NCBI GenBank assembly: GCA_013397795.1
Contig: VZTJ01003867.1
Coordinates: 756,124 to 820,123 of the forward strand
Direction of reading: 5' to 3'
DNA: 64,000 bases
Source: Orthonyx spaldingii
Taxonomy: Eukaryota > Chordata > Aves > Passeriformes > Orthonychidae
Shown: in pieces, positions 12,965-26,300 of the stretch
How the letters are laid out: every line of letters begins with the position of its first letter
How positions within the stretch are numbered: position 1 is the first letter of the stretch
The notes under the pieces: model-generated
Seen by the model: only the letters and a program-made list of their open reading frames with translations
What the model was told of the DNA's origin: nothing
The model's database searches: none
Made by a program: the position numbers and the translations under genes

Positions 12965-15900
12965 GTAAGTGGCACATTTTTCCTCAGCCAAAGTGAATTC
13001 CACTTGTATCTACTGCAGTGAAGGTAAATATCTACCACAGGAAATAGCTTTTGCCTGCCCCAAATGATTAAACGTTGAATGAATGCACAGGCAGCAAAGC
13101 TGCTGCACTGCAGTGTATTAGTGATCTGTATTTTGCTAATTTCTCATTAGCAGGACCAAAGCATCCAGCTATCCTCTGATGTGATTTGGTCTAACCCATT
13201 CTGAGCAGCTGTTTCCATCTAGGCTCAGGAAGCCACTAAAGCTTCTCAAAATAAACATTTGCTTTCGTAGATTATCAGGGAGAGCCATTAGACTATGCCT
13301 CAGCCTGTCCAAATCCTCCCTGCAACTGAAATGAGACTGGTTTGGAAAGAGGACATGAGGGCATTTCAAAGCTTGCATCATGCAGTGTTCTTATCATAGG
13401 ATTTGGGAGACCTGAGAATGAAAAATAAAGAGGATAAGTCAATTTAACAAATAACAGCAAGTGGCAGAGGAAATGGATGGCTTGGTTCCCATTGTCAAAG
13501 CACATCATCTTTCATAAAATAGATGTTCATTTTAGAATAAACACTGACTGTACCTGGCAACTCATCTTCTGAATCTTTGGAGCCACCGAGGAGCAAAGGA
13601 TGGTGTGTGTATCCTTAGGCTCAGGCGCTGGGTAGGACATTTGTATTGCTGATGCATTTGATGAGATAAATGGACAGGAGGTAAAGTTTCCATTGCTGCA
13701 GCTTGTCCCCTCTGTCAGTGCCAATTTCATCCCTAGCATGCATATCAATAAAAAGCACTGAAGATCAAAATACGTGGGGAATTAGATGATGTGCTACTGG
13801 TTTTGACAGTTCCAACTTCCATAGATCAATTTTAAGTAATTTTTATAAACACTGTGCTTTCCAAATTCAGAGCACAGATGGTAACATCATCCCTGAAACT
13901 GCTGCAAATGTCTTCAAAATAACAGAAGAGAATGCACCTGGGGGGAATAATTTGATTCCATTTTATTTTGTGAAATTTTAAATTAACCTGACTGGCCATT
14001 TATTAGTTGAGACAGAAATAATGTTATTTCAGACTGGATCTTGTAAACTTTTTTGGCAAGGGAAGATGAAATTAAGAATTTATCTTGCTCAGAGTTGTTT
14101 CTACTTATATCATGATTTTATAAAAGTTATCTTGGAGGAAGTTGTTGGAAGAGTCACTAAACTGTGCTGTGAAATTCCTAGAACAAAAGCAATGGATCAT
14201 TCTTTTGGTTAAACTGGTGTTTGCCCCAGCAAAGTAATAGGGACAGGAAGGGGAAGGAGCACTCGTTTTCCCTGAAGACCCACCCCGAATGCTGTTGGTG
14301 TTCGAGGCAGTGATAGATCTGTCTCATCAGAGTTATTCCCCAGCACAGCATTGACACCTTCCTTTTGGGGCTCTGTAGCACCTGCACAGGTAGGAACATT
14401 TTGTCTGCTCCCTCCATAGGCACATAGAGCTTTTATAAATTAGATTTTTGTGACTCTTCTAGGTGCAATTCTTCCTGGGCAAGTGTCAGTTTTAGAATTG
14501 CTGCCATAGGTGTTCAAAGCTGTTACCACAGAAAATACTTTCCTCCCTTAACTATCTGCTGTATAGAAAAGTTAACTTTATGCACTGCAGGCGTTTCTTG
14601 AAGGTCCTAAAAGAGCCCTGGGCATGAAAGCCATAAAGACACTTCACATTTCCTATTCCAGCCCTTCAGAGAGAGATGAGGATCAAAGGACTCAACCCAT
14701 TTTCAGAAGCTTGCTGTCTCCCACTTGAGAATTCTGTGCAAGGTGCTTGGGAAAGGTTTATAGGAGCTGCTGGAGGCAGCCTGCTCTGAACGGGCTACAG
14801 GCAGTGCCAGCAGCTGGGAAAGAGAATTACCAGAACCTACTGGAGGAAAAGGGAAGAGAAGGTATCCATGAGGAGGTATGGTGGGAAGCAGGGCATCCAG
14901 CAGTATTCAGGAAGATTTTAGGTGTAGGGTCTCTCACCCAGGGGGAAGAGGAAGCAGCAAAGTGCTGGAAGGGGCCCTTTGCAGGTCAAGAGTGAGACTT
15001 GTGTCACTCATCTACATGAGGAGACAGCAGTAAGTTTTAAGTGAAGAGGAATTCTTCTCTGGGGGTGGTTTGGAAGGCAAAGAAGGCACTGAACCCTCAG
15101 AGGAGTCTCAAAATCCAGAATAAAAATACTTTACGGATAGAAACAGTGTAAGGCTGATGTTGCAGTAAGGTCTGTTACAGTAAATGCACTTTAAAACCAA
15201 GGTTTCTTTGCTTGTCCCTTTATTATTTCTAGTAACAGTGCCACTGTAGAAATGAAGAATTCTGTGACACACAGGCAGAAGTCACCTCCACACCTCTGCT
15301 TGGCAGTGTTTAGACTGGTGGTTCACATGAAATGAGTTTCATTGTATTTTTTAAAAATCAGCAAAAAACTGCATTACAAGACACCCGTGACAGTGTCACC
15401 CTCACACATCAAGAGAAGCTTTCCTCACCCTTCTCTGGTTAAGGTTAAGGCATGGCAATGTTAGCTAAACAATCTGCATGTGCAGCTTCAGTGTCTAGTT
15501 AAAACCATAAACCTTGCACATTGTTGGTGATCTGACTGCAGCTTCCACTAATTTTCAAGCATGCACTTCTTCTTTCACTGTTTGTTTTTTGTTTGTTTGT
15601 TTTAGGGAAGCAAGCTTTTTCTTTTTTTTTTCCCTTTTTTTTTTTTTCACAAAGATCAGTCATTCTTTCAGAAAGCTGATCAATTTTATGGATGGTGAAG
15701 GTTCTGCAACCATAAGTACGTAGGGCTATTATTGGAAAGAAGGTTTCCTTGATTTTCAGTTTCACTGTATCTGACATTAATCTCAAACTGGAACCGATTT
15801 TCATTTAGTTTAGCCAAATCTTTTTGATTTAGTCAAGTGTTTTGCACAGATGGGGCATAGCTGGAAGAAAGGGCATAGTTAATGTTGGGAGCATTCAAAT

Positions 15901-18900
15901 AACAAAGTAAGCTCGAGTCCAAGGATTTAAACTCAGCCATCAATCAGTGAGTGAGTTCCTGCAGCTCTTCAGAGGGGACACAACACAGGTGAAGATTCAG
16001 AGCAGTTCAGAACACTCAAACTGGAGCTTTAGGGCTAGGCATGGCTTTAACACTTGTCCCTTTGCGTGAAGGTTTTGACAGCCTTGTTAATGTTACTGAT
16101 ATGGCTCTGTGTTGTGCTTTTTGTGAAACACTACTGAACACACTTATTTTGGAGTCCCAGTGAGGATCTTGTCATACTTATGATTTGTTTCCTGCCAAAT
16201 TTGGGAGCCTGTGTGCCTAAGAGAAAATAGATGGAGATGACTTTTTAAGTAGAGTATGAAATGGAAGAGCTGGCTCAGCCAAAAGCAGTTTGATCGTGTC
16301 TTTGAGCAGTCATTCAGTGCCATGGTGCCTCCATTCCCTTTTTTCTCTAAAAAGTTTAAAGCAACAATTGCTTCTTGAGCATGTGGGGTGGTCAAATTCA
16401 CTGGTATATTGGTAAAATTGTTCTCCCAGGAGTGCAAGAGGTAAGAGATGAGTAATGACTGTAGGGTCACAACACTTAGAAAATGAGCTCTCAGAGGGAG
16501 GGGACCTGCAAAACTTGGTATTGTGTGTCCCAACATAAATTTGTCCCTCACTTCTCTGATACATAAGGGATATTTGCCTTTCATAGAAACTGTATTTTTA
16601 TAAACAAATAATAATAATTCAGAACGGTAATTGAGCTGATTCCCAGCTCCCATCTATTTCAAAAGGTTTGAGACTCCTCTATATTTATCAGTTTTAAGCT
16701 CATTCCCTGGCATGGTGCAGTTTTCCTCCCACAGTAAGGGATTGCTGCACGATCCCAGCATCTTCCTGGAGGGAATCCCATTGCTCAGTGTCAGAGCCTC
16801 CTCTTCTGGCCGGCTGCAGGGGTAGCACCAGGCTCCAGAGCTGGAAACGTCAGCTTCCTTCTCCAGCCACTGAAGCAGAGCGGGATGAGAGATGGGGGAC
16901 AGGGGAAGGTTTGTTACCCTTGGCTGCATTTCGTGTGATGCAGTGCTGGAAGCTCAGTGCTGCTGCTCAGATTTGGGCGTTTGCCCTTCACAGACAGAAA
17001 TGGTTTCAAAAATTCCGCATTGGTCTGGTTTTGATGCTGAACTGAAGGAAAACAAATTCTACAATATTCTCCCTGGAATAAACTGAATCAGGGGGTTTTT
17101 TGTTAATCACAGAAGGAAAGAGCTAAGTATGCTAATGATTGAGCAGTAATTCTTTAGAAGTAATACAGCTGCTCCCTTAGACACTTCCTATTTCATCCAT
17201 TCCCCCCACAGCACAGGGAAAACAGCTACCCAAAAACGATCAGAGACAGGAACTCGAGGTGGAGATTGCTACCCTGGCACTGCTGGGTTCCTAAGAATTC
17301 CAGTGCTGAGTTGCCAGTGTGCTGGTGTTCCAGCTAGAAATTGTTCGAGGAGCAAATCCAGAGCTCCATTCGTGCCAAAAGGGAGGAAAATCATCAGCCA
17401 TCACTTTTTATGGCTGTCCTACGATTTTCCCTTTGCCTGTTGTTACTGTCCAGTAACACCAAGGCTGTGAAGTGCGTTAGGGTTAAGGAAATGTGGCATT
17501 TCTCCCATTAGCACTTGAAACTGATGCTATGTGATCAGCTCTGCTTGCATTTCCTTTTATTTTGGGGTGTAGGAAGAAACCCACAGTTAACTAAAAGCCA
17601 CCAAGTTTTCAAATATAACTCTGGCATACCCTCTTTGTTCTCCATTACCTCTATGTTTATTTTTTATTTCATTGTTTTGCCCCTCTCTGCTGACATGTAA
17701 AAATGGTTTGCCCAAGTGATGACTTAATTTTTGAACATGGCCTTGTGCGTTTGTGCCTCTTTTTGAACACATTTTTAGAGAGAAGCCCTGTGTTCTGTGT
17801 GTTTAATGATATCTGGAAGCTTTCAATAGACCACTGAAAGGGATTGCTGTTTGCTGTTTTCAGTGTCGGTGTATAATGACCAAAGTATGTATTGCAAATG
17901 TATTTATTTAAAAAAGCACAGTCTGGAAACGCTTTTAGGATTATCTCTTCCTACAGCCTCAGGCAGCTACTAATGGCAGTTAAAATCTCTTCCTGTTTAT
18001 CACTAAGAAAAATTATCTCAGTTCATTTTATCTGCCTTACATTTTTGATCCAGAATGTCTTAAATGTGTTTAATGTTATGATTAATTATATCCTTAGACC
18101 TTTAGGGTTTTTTTTTTTTTTCAAGAAATTTTAATTAATCAAGCAATATTACCTTGATTTTTTTTCAAATATATGCTCCCTAAATTTATAAATGCAATAT
18201 AGAAAAAACCAAGAGGGCAAGATATAAATATTTATTTTTCTAGTGAACCATAGTATCAAAATTAGTGAATTAAATTAATGATAACCAGTACTAGCAAAAG
18301 TATAGAATTAGAGGCCAAATTATTCTCAGGCCTATATTTCATGCAAGGCTGTGGGGGAGATGAGTGCAAGGTGTTAAAAATGATGATTGAATTGCCACTG
18401 AATGAGACAGAATGTCACTGCAGGCCACCTCCTGCTCTTGAACTGGTTTTCATTGAGGCCAGACTGGGGGCTCCATTCCTTCTCCAGGATGGTGTCCCCT
18501 GCCTGTCCCTGTCCCCTGAGCCGGACTGCAGCAGGCAGCCAGCATTGCTGGGCCTCTGAGCTGTCAGCATTTTTCTTTCTTGATAAACCTCTTATTTTGG
18601 TTTCACTAAGGTGCATTTGTAGTGCCTCATGTATGAAACGGAAGTGTTGGACTGTGTTTTTCCAGGATGAGTTTTTGCTAGAAGGTTTTGAACCTGAGCT
18701 GCAGCACAGACTTCTGTGGGTGCAGGTATTGTAGGAGAGATTCCTTTGAGTAAGACAATACATGCTGCTGTCCCAGTTAGGAATATTACCTGGGACAGGA
18801 CTGTAGGATGAGGCACACACCTATGTAGTCAAGTGAAAATGAAACAGGAATGATCAGCATAGGAGCATCCTCTCTGCGGAGCAGTACCTGTTCTTGAGTC

Positions 18901-19455
18901 GTGGTGTCTCTGCTGACGCTGCTGCATGGCCTGATCAGCACGAGCCAGAGCCCAGGACAGCACAACTTCCACAGCTTCAAATGCACTCATACAAAACAGA
19001 ATGGTGTGGTTTAGAGTCATGATGTCTTTATAATCATGGCATTGACTTTTATGGCTGTACATGACCTGAAATTATTCTGACCTCAAGACATTTTTTTTAA
19101 GTTTTCTTAATTATCCTAGAAATTAATGGACAGTGTTGTCTTCATGTAAAGTTATTGCTGTGAGGTTGACTGGTAGCAAATGCTCTCTTAATGTTAAGCT
19201 TTATTTGTTGATTTCAACTAAAATCTAGTAAAAAATGCCTGAGTTTGTTTTGCTTCCCTTATTTTGAAACAATGCATTTCTTCGTTGAAAATCTTCCCTG
19301 AAAGTTTGAATGCTTTGGCCCCAATCTATTTATTGCTAGTTTATGACTATGTTTAAAGCATTAATTGCAGATATGTTATTTTTGCATGTGTTCTATGATT
19401 GCTCTTTTCTTTTTTTTTTTTTTCCTTTTCTTGGCCTGCATGTTTGCTGCTACAG
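12965..19455 (+). other. LDB3: LDB3 intron before the first ZM exon
   Basis: This is 6.5 kb of intron. It contains T-rich and TTTG-rich low complexity at about 15584-15650, an AT-rich block with a T run near 18109-18121, and the longest non-exonic open frame of the window (minus strand, 16144-16653). That frame lacks any recognisable domain and I regard it as chance. A T-rich polypyrimidine tract (19406-19430) precedes the acceptor tacag. Confidence 0.75.
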
Positions 19456-19856
19456 GAACCTGCTTGGGAAATCAATGGCAACAGAACAACCTCCAGCCCT
19501 CTAACTAACACGGCGGCCGGGCCTGTGGGTAGTGTTTTAGCAACCAATGGAACATTTTCAGGCTACCTCAACCAGCAAGAGATCAGCTTTTCAAATAGCT
19601 CTTCCTTCCAAAAGACTACCACAGTTAGATCTTCCGTGTCCTCTCAGTCTCCTGACATTCCACCTGCCAAGAGCACTGTGGGTTGCAAAGCCAGCCCTGC
19701 CTTGGCCGGTGGCAGTAGCCCTGCTGGCCAGCTGAGCCCTGCGAGGCAGTATAACAACCCCATTGGCCTTTACTCGGCAGAGACCCTGAGGGAAATGGCT
19801 GAGATGCATAAATTGAGTCTCAACCCAAGGGCTTCGGAAGGTGGACTTCCTAGAGG
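19456..19856 (+). CDS. LDB3: LDB3 alternative exon carrying the first ZM motif (human exon 4 counterpart)
   Basis: This 401-base exon runs from phase 0 to phase 2 (ends in gg before gtaggt). It begins EPAWEINGN, aligning with human DPALDTNGS, and continues as a Ser/Thr/Asn-rich linker. The human counterpart is richer in Pro and Ala. It ends with the ZM motif: ARQYNNPIGLYSAETLREMA at 19741-19800, then EMHKLSLNPRASEGGLPRG. The ZM motif supports binding to the alpha-actinin rod and to actin. In mammals this exon is typical of heart isoforms and is exclusive with the route through 23362 and 26716. A second GT four bases downstream (19861) would bring an in-frame TAG into the exon, so 19857 is taken as the donor. 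Confidence 0.94.
19747..19824 (+). other. LDB3: ZM motif, first copy
   Basis: These 26 codons start at Gln-Tyr-Asn-Asn-Pro-Ile-Gly-Leu-Tyr-Ser. The pattern QYN-x-PI-x2-YS is shared with the second copy at 26828-26905. ZM motifs are a short family found in LDB3 and related PDZ-LIM proteins (PDLIM1 and others), where they target the Z-line or stress fibres through alpha-actinin. Coordinates follow the usual 26-residue definition and are approximate at the 3' end. Confidence 0.9.
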
Positions 19857-22800
19857 GTAGGTAACGCGGTAACGTCTTTCCTTATTTCAATGAGGTTATT
19901 TATTTATCTAGTTCCAACCCCCCGTGAGTGTAACGGTGCTTACCCTGTTGTGCATTTGTCTGGCAATCGTGGTTAAGGTCTGAGTCAATTAAATTTTCCA
20001 GCAGCCCCCAAAACATACCCCCAGTGCCATTACAGAACAACTGGTCTTTGGTACCCGAAGTGCAGCAGGGCACGAGGGGGAGCACTGACTGAAGTGACTG
20101 CGATCATCTCAGGGCTGTGGCACTCAGCAGTTCTAACTAACGCAGGGAGTCTCAGAGAACCAAGTGTTGCTGTCAGACGTCAGAGCAGGTGCTGTAAACC
20201 ACACCTGATCTTTGGTACTTTGCTAGAGAGAAACGGCTTTGACCAGCAAGTCTGACATGCTCGGCTGCTGGAGTGTCCTGCTGTAATTCCTGCCCTAATG
20301 TGTTTGCGTTCCTATGCAAAATGAGTCAAAACTGCCATATTTTGAATCTCTGGTTTGAAGGCTGTCTGTCTTGCATCTGTTAGCTTCAGTGTTGACTTTG
20401 CTGTAACAAGGAATGATGTCCACATACTGCCCAGATAGTTTGATCCCATGGTGTCAAGGTTTTCCATATTCCTGTGTTGCAGATCATGTGTTTAATTAGT
20501 AGGTTTGAGGAGCTTGGACTGCAGCACATGAGAAAAAGCAGTGAGAAATGGGTTTTCCTAATTTTTATGCCTTCATGTATACATAGGCAAACAAATCTAA
20601 TTTTTTTTTGTTTCTTTGTGGTTTTGGTTTTTTTTAATGAAGACAAATTTCATGTTATGAATATGGGAAAAAGTGTATTTTTGACACTAGGGACTTGGCT
20701 ATACAAGGAAAACCAGAAAATTCCAACAATCCACTCAAGATCTGGTAGCAAGTGCATATCTTTAAATACTTTATATTCCTTTGCAGAAGCTTTTTGCAGA
20801 AGTAAAACCAAGAGGTTTTAAGTTGTAGCAAAGCAGGGATATTTCATCCTATTCAAAGAGCATATACACCTGTTCTAGATGATTCAAGCAGTTTTACATG
20901 ATTCATTGCCGCTCTCTGGAGCACTCAGCATTAACAATCCCAGTTAACTTATCTGAGAAAATTCTATCCTCCCTTCTCAGACTGGATAATTAAGTAAAGC
21001 AATTACTGTTTAAAAGAAAATAATTGCAGTTAGGAAGCAAGATCAGCAAAATAGACCTCAGAATACTTCTCTCTTAGTTTACAGTTTTCTGAAGAATACC
21101 AATTCTTGTCTTATTTCAATATGCAGAGTTTCCTGGGAGTCTATCTTGCTATCTTTTCCCCCACTATATTCATAACCCTCCTTAATTACCTGCAGGGGTG
21201 AGGGTGAAGGGGCTGAATTTTGGGTGGCTCAGCACTGTGACTGTTTGTTATCAGCATTACAACACAGATCATCAATTACAACACAAATCCATCACTCACC
21301 AAAGTCAATGTGACCCTTTCTATTCTGTCTGAAGGAAATTTTAGGGAATTGCTGTCTGTCTGCCTTTACCATCTGTAACACTGATGAACAAACATGAAAA
21401 TAAAAAACTCCTTATCCTGCAGCCCAGGAGCATTGTGAGAAGATGAAAGAGCCCAGAAGCACTAAATAAATGTGTCTTGTCAGGTAACCTCTCGGAGATT
21501 TAGAGAACTGTCCATCTCTGTTGACATGCAGAGGAAATTCAGAGCTCAGTAGTGCTGTCATTCCCACTCCCACTTGACTGTTATCCATGAAGTAAGAAGC
21601 ATCTTGCCTCCTGCTCTGTGGAGAAAAACATGGAACCTGTCACTGCCTTGGGACTGGTGGCATCTATGATAATCTCAGTCTCATAGTGGATATATGTGAA
21701 CGAGGAAAGCTCTGCGAGCACTGCAAAATCAGCTCTGGTCTTTGTTGGGAATGTTCTTACCGTGTAATACAGCGTGATGGTGATGTTGTGGTGCTCCAAA
21801 ACTGAATTTGTTGTGCTTTCACAAAGATGCACTTAGATGTATGGTGAAAGCTGTCAGAAAGCTCAAGCATGGGCAGTGATCTTAAGGTGTGTTTCAGTTC
21901 TGTGTCCTTTTCACCAAATGACTTAAACTCAATTGTGTGAATTGTTGTTACAGGTTTAGCTAAACCCTTCGGAAAATCCTGTCAAGAAGCTGAAATTAAT
22001 TTTGAGATTATTTCCTTGATCTGTGAAGAATAACAAAGCATCTGTTTCTCTGATACACTTTACATTAAAGCTTTATCCCTCTGGCCCAAGGTGAAAAACG
22101 AGATAGCCTGTTAGGAGTGTGGAACGTGACGTGCTGAAAGCTCTGGGGAGTATTCATAAATATGAACAGTGAGTCATAGTTTGTAACATGTGCATCTTTT
22201 TCATTCCAGTGTAAGTTATTTTTCACATTGTAGGTCAAGGGCAGTACATACCTGTCCCACCAGTACGTGCCAGGTGGCTTGGGTTACTGGCTTCTTACTG
22301 TGTGACCTCTGCGAGCAGCAAGTTGGGTGTTTCAGACACGGCCTTATATAGAATCAAACTAAAATAATGTGTGGCTCTGAGCTGGGAGGCGTTTTCTCAT
22401 CACAGACTAAACATAAGGAGAAGCAAAGCTTTACTGTTTCAGAAGGAAGCCACAGGAACCTCTTCACATCTCAAAAATCTTTGAGAGACATGACTGCTGA
22501 GCTGTTCTTAGTGTGTGCACGTTTCTTTTCTTTGAACATACTTTTATATTCCTCTAATTAAGGTGTATTTTAGGGGTTTGGTAATTTATGCAGAGATGCA
22601 GGAATGGAGCATGAACATACCTTTCTGTTATACTGTATACATTCCAGATGGAATAAAATATCCTGGTACGGATATCCCAAGAAGCATATAATGTGCAGCT
22701 TGCTTTGTGTCACGTGGAATAAATTAGGAATGACTATTCTGAAGTTAATTGATTTGTACCCTTCTTGGCATAATGTAGGTGCACTCATATCTAGGCCAAT

Positions 22801-23361
22801 ACTTTGTTATATGCAAAGGCATTTTCCTTAGTTTTAGCTTTAAAACATTTACCAATATATTCTTTGGATCTTCTCCAGCATGTAAAAGACTTAAAAATCA
22901 GTCTTGCAAAACCAACTCTGAGGGTGGCCTGAGGAGAACAGACTTCACCCTGAACATTCAGTATCTAAGAGAAAAATATAGCTTCTACCACTCATTTGCT
23001 GTTTTCAGATGAGAGTATACGCTGCAAATCCTCCTTTCTTCCCTCTGTTCCCTCCTCCCTACACTTCCATAGTAGTACTTTTAAGGATGCACAGCAGTAA
23101 AATCATGTTCAAGGGTCAGCCAAAATGCCATGGTACCCCACTAAGTCCTGGTGGATCAACTGTAATCCCTGCATTTTTTCCTTTCTTAATCATGTTGGGG
23201 GCTTTAGGCATACATTTACTTTTTGTTCTTATTTGTAGATAGTCTGAGGAGAGCTGTAGCAATCTTTTGTAAATATCTTTTCCCCTTGGCTGTCTACAAA
23301 CTATTGACTTTTTCCTCTGTGGTTGGTTTTGATGTTGTTTGTTCTCTTTCTCTTCTTGCAG
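19857..23361 (+). other. LDB3: LDB3 intron between the alternative ZM blocks
   Basis: This 3.5 kb intron lies between the first ZM exon and the microexon. A short CR1-like string (atctagttccaaccccc) occurs near 19906-19922. The rest is unremarkable. The end is very pyrimidine-rich (23335-23358: ttgttctctttctcttct and neighbours), which is expected for an acceptor that must define a 23-base exon. Confidence 0.75.
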
Positions 23362-23384
23362 GTGATAACCAACACCGCTGCCAA
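23362..23384 (+). CDS. LDB3: LDB3 microexon (human exon 5 counterpart, 23 bases)
   Basis: This exon has only 23 bases, between cttcttgcag and gttagt. It encodes VITNTAA plus the first two bases of an Asn codon finished by the exon at 26716. Joined, they read VITNTAANTDFTERFNPNVL, matching human VVANSPANADYQERFNPSAL. Entry in phase 0 from 12964 and exit in phase 2 are the only arrangement that keeps the second ZM exon in frame. It therefore works with 26716-26919 as the alternative to the first ZM exon; mammalian LDB3 uses this pair mainly in skeletal muscle isoforms. It is far too short for gene finders and easily missed. Human homology and exact phase make it secure. Confidence 0.92.
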
Positions 23385-26300
23385 GTTAGTATCGCTGCTG
23401 TGCAGTGCCAGGCGTTTGTGTGACGCTGTGTGTGTGAAATTGTGTTTTCTGGGCTAGCATGGTCCCCTGTGTTCCTGCTGTGCCTGCTTGCCAGTGCAAG
23501 TGTTTCTGTAAACGTCTGCTTGGTGTGGCAGGGGCCCGGTGCTGGCCCAGCTGTCCAGCAGTGCTCCCGCTTGGCCTTGCTGGGTGATGCTCTAACGCTG
23601 TGAATGGAGCTCCTGAGGCTGCTCAGGTCTTCTGAAAGCTCTCAGGTGGTTCTGCTTCTATGGGCAGGTTTAAGTCCTCTGAAATCTTGAAGTCATCTTT
23701 ATGCCTTCAGAGTTTGGTGAGAGTTATCTGAGCCCTTTCTTGTGTATTGTTAGTAAAGTACTTTTAGCTTCAATGCTTAATTTCCAAAGTCTGCTGCAAT
23801 TCAAATTCAGAAGATACTGATATGGGAAAAAAAAAATCTGCAAAGTGATTCACCTTGATAAATCTACTGCCCAAAAAAGATACAGCTATTCATTAGAAAA
23901 TATTATTGATCTGCTTTATTTAGGAGAGTTCAGAGTCCTCAGTTTTGACTTTAAGTTTTCTAAGGGCAGACGATTGTCTCTAAACTGTCGTTTTTGCCTC
24001 TGACCTGAGTGTTGCCCATAAATTGCTGGAGATTGGGTTAAATTGAGTATAAAATAAATAATTCTAATAGTTAAATGTCAAATTTAAACTGGCAGCGCGA
24101 AGTTAGAAGTAGTAGAATACCTAGAATTGAAATAATATTTAGTGCATGCAATTTACATTGATCTGCATTCTCTGTTGGTTTCAATGAGGTGTGGGTGTGA
24201 TGATGTAACTCCTTTGGAGTGAAAAACCCTCGCCAATTTACATTAATAATTATTCTGACAGGATCATCTGAGAAAGCAGAAGCCACTTTATAGGGGTGTT
24301 TGGAATCTTACTTGCTTTGGGATGTATTTTTCCTGTTCCTTTTCTAGCTCAGCAGAAGGACCCCGTTCATTTTGCAGAGGTGCTGTCTCTGCAGCCTCAG
24401 CTCTGCCACTTTGTCCTAGAGCCCAGCACCCCTTATGAGCACTAATATCTTCTGTTTGCTTCCAGAGTTATTAAAAGAACTTGGCAGTTGCAAATCTGTA
24501 CTTTTTCTGTTATTTTATGGGAATCCTGTTACCTTCTGTGGAAGTTCTGCCTTGGTATGTGTAATGTGACTAAAACCTCTTGAAAGACATCACTAAAACT
24601 GCTTAAAGGCCACAAGTGAAAGCCCAGATGACTCCTGCTGCTACCACGAGGGAGGTTTAGGCTGTTCTGACATTAGTAGCTTTGATTTCTGTAACTGACT
24701 GTGGAAACCAATTGCTTAGAACATTGTTCTGTAAAGGTGGCATATTTAACCTCTGTCCTTTCATTCACACAGTCCTCTCAGATCTTGGGTTTAGAATCCC
24801 TTCAGCACTTCCAGCAGTGTGACAGAAAGAGAAGACTAAACTCAAGATCTTGAGGGCCTGTGTGTTTGTAATTATCGTGTGATTGTTTAGGGTATTACAA
24901 AGAAAGGAAATAGTGAAGTCAGGCATGTGCATGCTCAGTACAGCAACCTGCACGTCCCTGCACATCACCCCTCAGCAGGTGATGTCCGTGGAATTACAGA
25001 ATTGTCAGAGGTGACGAGTAGTTAAGGGAGATGCATTTTAAATGTGAGAATGTCTTGGTAAAAAGATAATTTTCACTTTTTGCATGCATAATGCAGCTTC
25101 CCAGTTCCCTCCCTTAAAATGTCGCCACGTGCAGCTGGAGGCTGTGGCTGTCACGCAGCATGAGCACCTGTGTGTCTCTGTGCCCTGAGCATGTGGCTGT
25201 CGATGTCCTCTCAAGGATTTGCAATGATGTTTGGCTGTGTCTCTCTGTCCGTCTTCAGTCAGGGCATCCCACCAAACAAAAGGCTGAAAACAGAGCAGAA
25301 TCCCCTGGCTGGATTCAGAGGTGCCACAGCACCTGTGATAATCTCCAGATAATTAAGTGAGATGGCTGCCAGCCTTACTGGATTTTACCTTTCCCACCAC
25401 GCTGGGTTGAGGGTTCAGTTTTAACTCTCACAGTAAACAAGCACACTGTTGTGTGTGTAAAGAGAAAAAATTAGTATTAGCCAATAAACTTACAGTCTAA
25501 AGTCTTAAACTGAAAAGGAAAATAGTTCCAATCAAACAGGATTAAATTTTTCAGCGTTTCTTCTGCAGGGGGAGAGATACCCATTTCAGCTTTTGGGTTC
25601 AGTTCTAAATGAAACATTTATGAAATACCTGTTGTTTCACAAAAGACAGAATTCCCAGTTTTGTCCAGTTTGGTGAGTGTGTGGAATCTCTCCTGCTGGC
25701 ATCCTCCTGCTGCTGGCGGGACAGGAACAGCAGACTAGAGATTCACCTGATCTCCCATAGCTTAAAGAAGAGCAGCTACCTCAGTGGCTGCCAGCTGAGG
25801 TTTGGTTTGCTCACTGGAACTCCAGGCAGTGCTCAGTCCTAGCTCTAGGACTAGAACTAGGTAACACTTAGCCCTGCAAGAAAACCAGCGGCTCTCTGGC
25901 TGCAGTCTGGCATCAGACTGACCCATTCTGGTGTAATGGGAGCTTCACTTAACTTGCTTTTGGGGCTCAGTCTGTCAAATATAAAATCTCTCCTCATAAA
26001 TGGAGTCAGTGGAAACTGAGGCAGCAACTCTTCCAACTGCAGTTGTTCAGCTGGTTGCAATGTAGGATATTTTGATCTGGGACTGAGCATTTGTCATGCC
26101 ATAGCAGTGCTTCAGGCTGGCTGGACAGAGATTTTGGGGAGATTGAGCCTTTGTGGGGAAAGCCTTGAAGATTAAAAGGCACAAATACTAAATTTCGTTG
26201 TGATTAATAACCCAGACAGGAAGTACTGAAACCTTCTAAATAATAGAGGGCCTGATATCTGTTCACTGCACTTCCTAGATCTTTGTAAGGCCCTTTGAAA

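Noticed and set aside
16144..16653. Minus-strand open frame of 169 codons, the longest outside known exons
   Set aside because: Located deep in an intron, with mixed composition, no recognisable domain, no splice context and no promoter or polyA support. This length is plausible by chance in 64 kb.
19857..19864. Second GT four bases after the first ZM exon donor
   Set aside because: Using GTAACG at 19861 would place an in-frame TAG (19858-19860) in the exon and lose the phase match to 30363.
19906..19922. atctagttccaaccccc, a CR1-like string just after the first ZM exon donor
   Set aside because: The core matches CR1 but flanking blocks are not convincing, so it stays a mention only.
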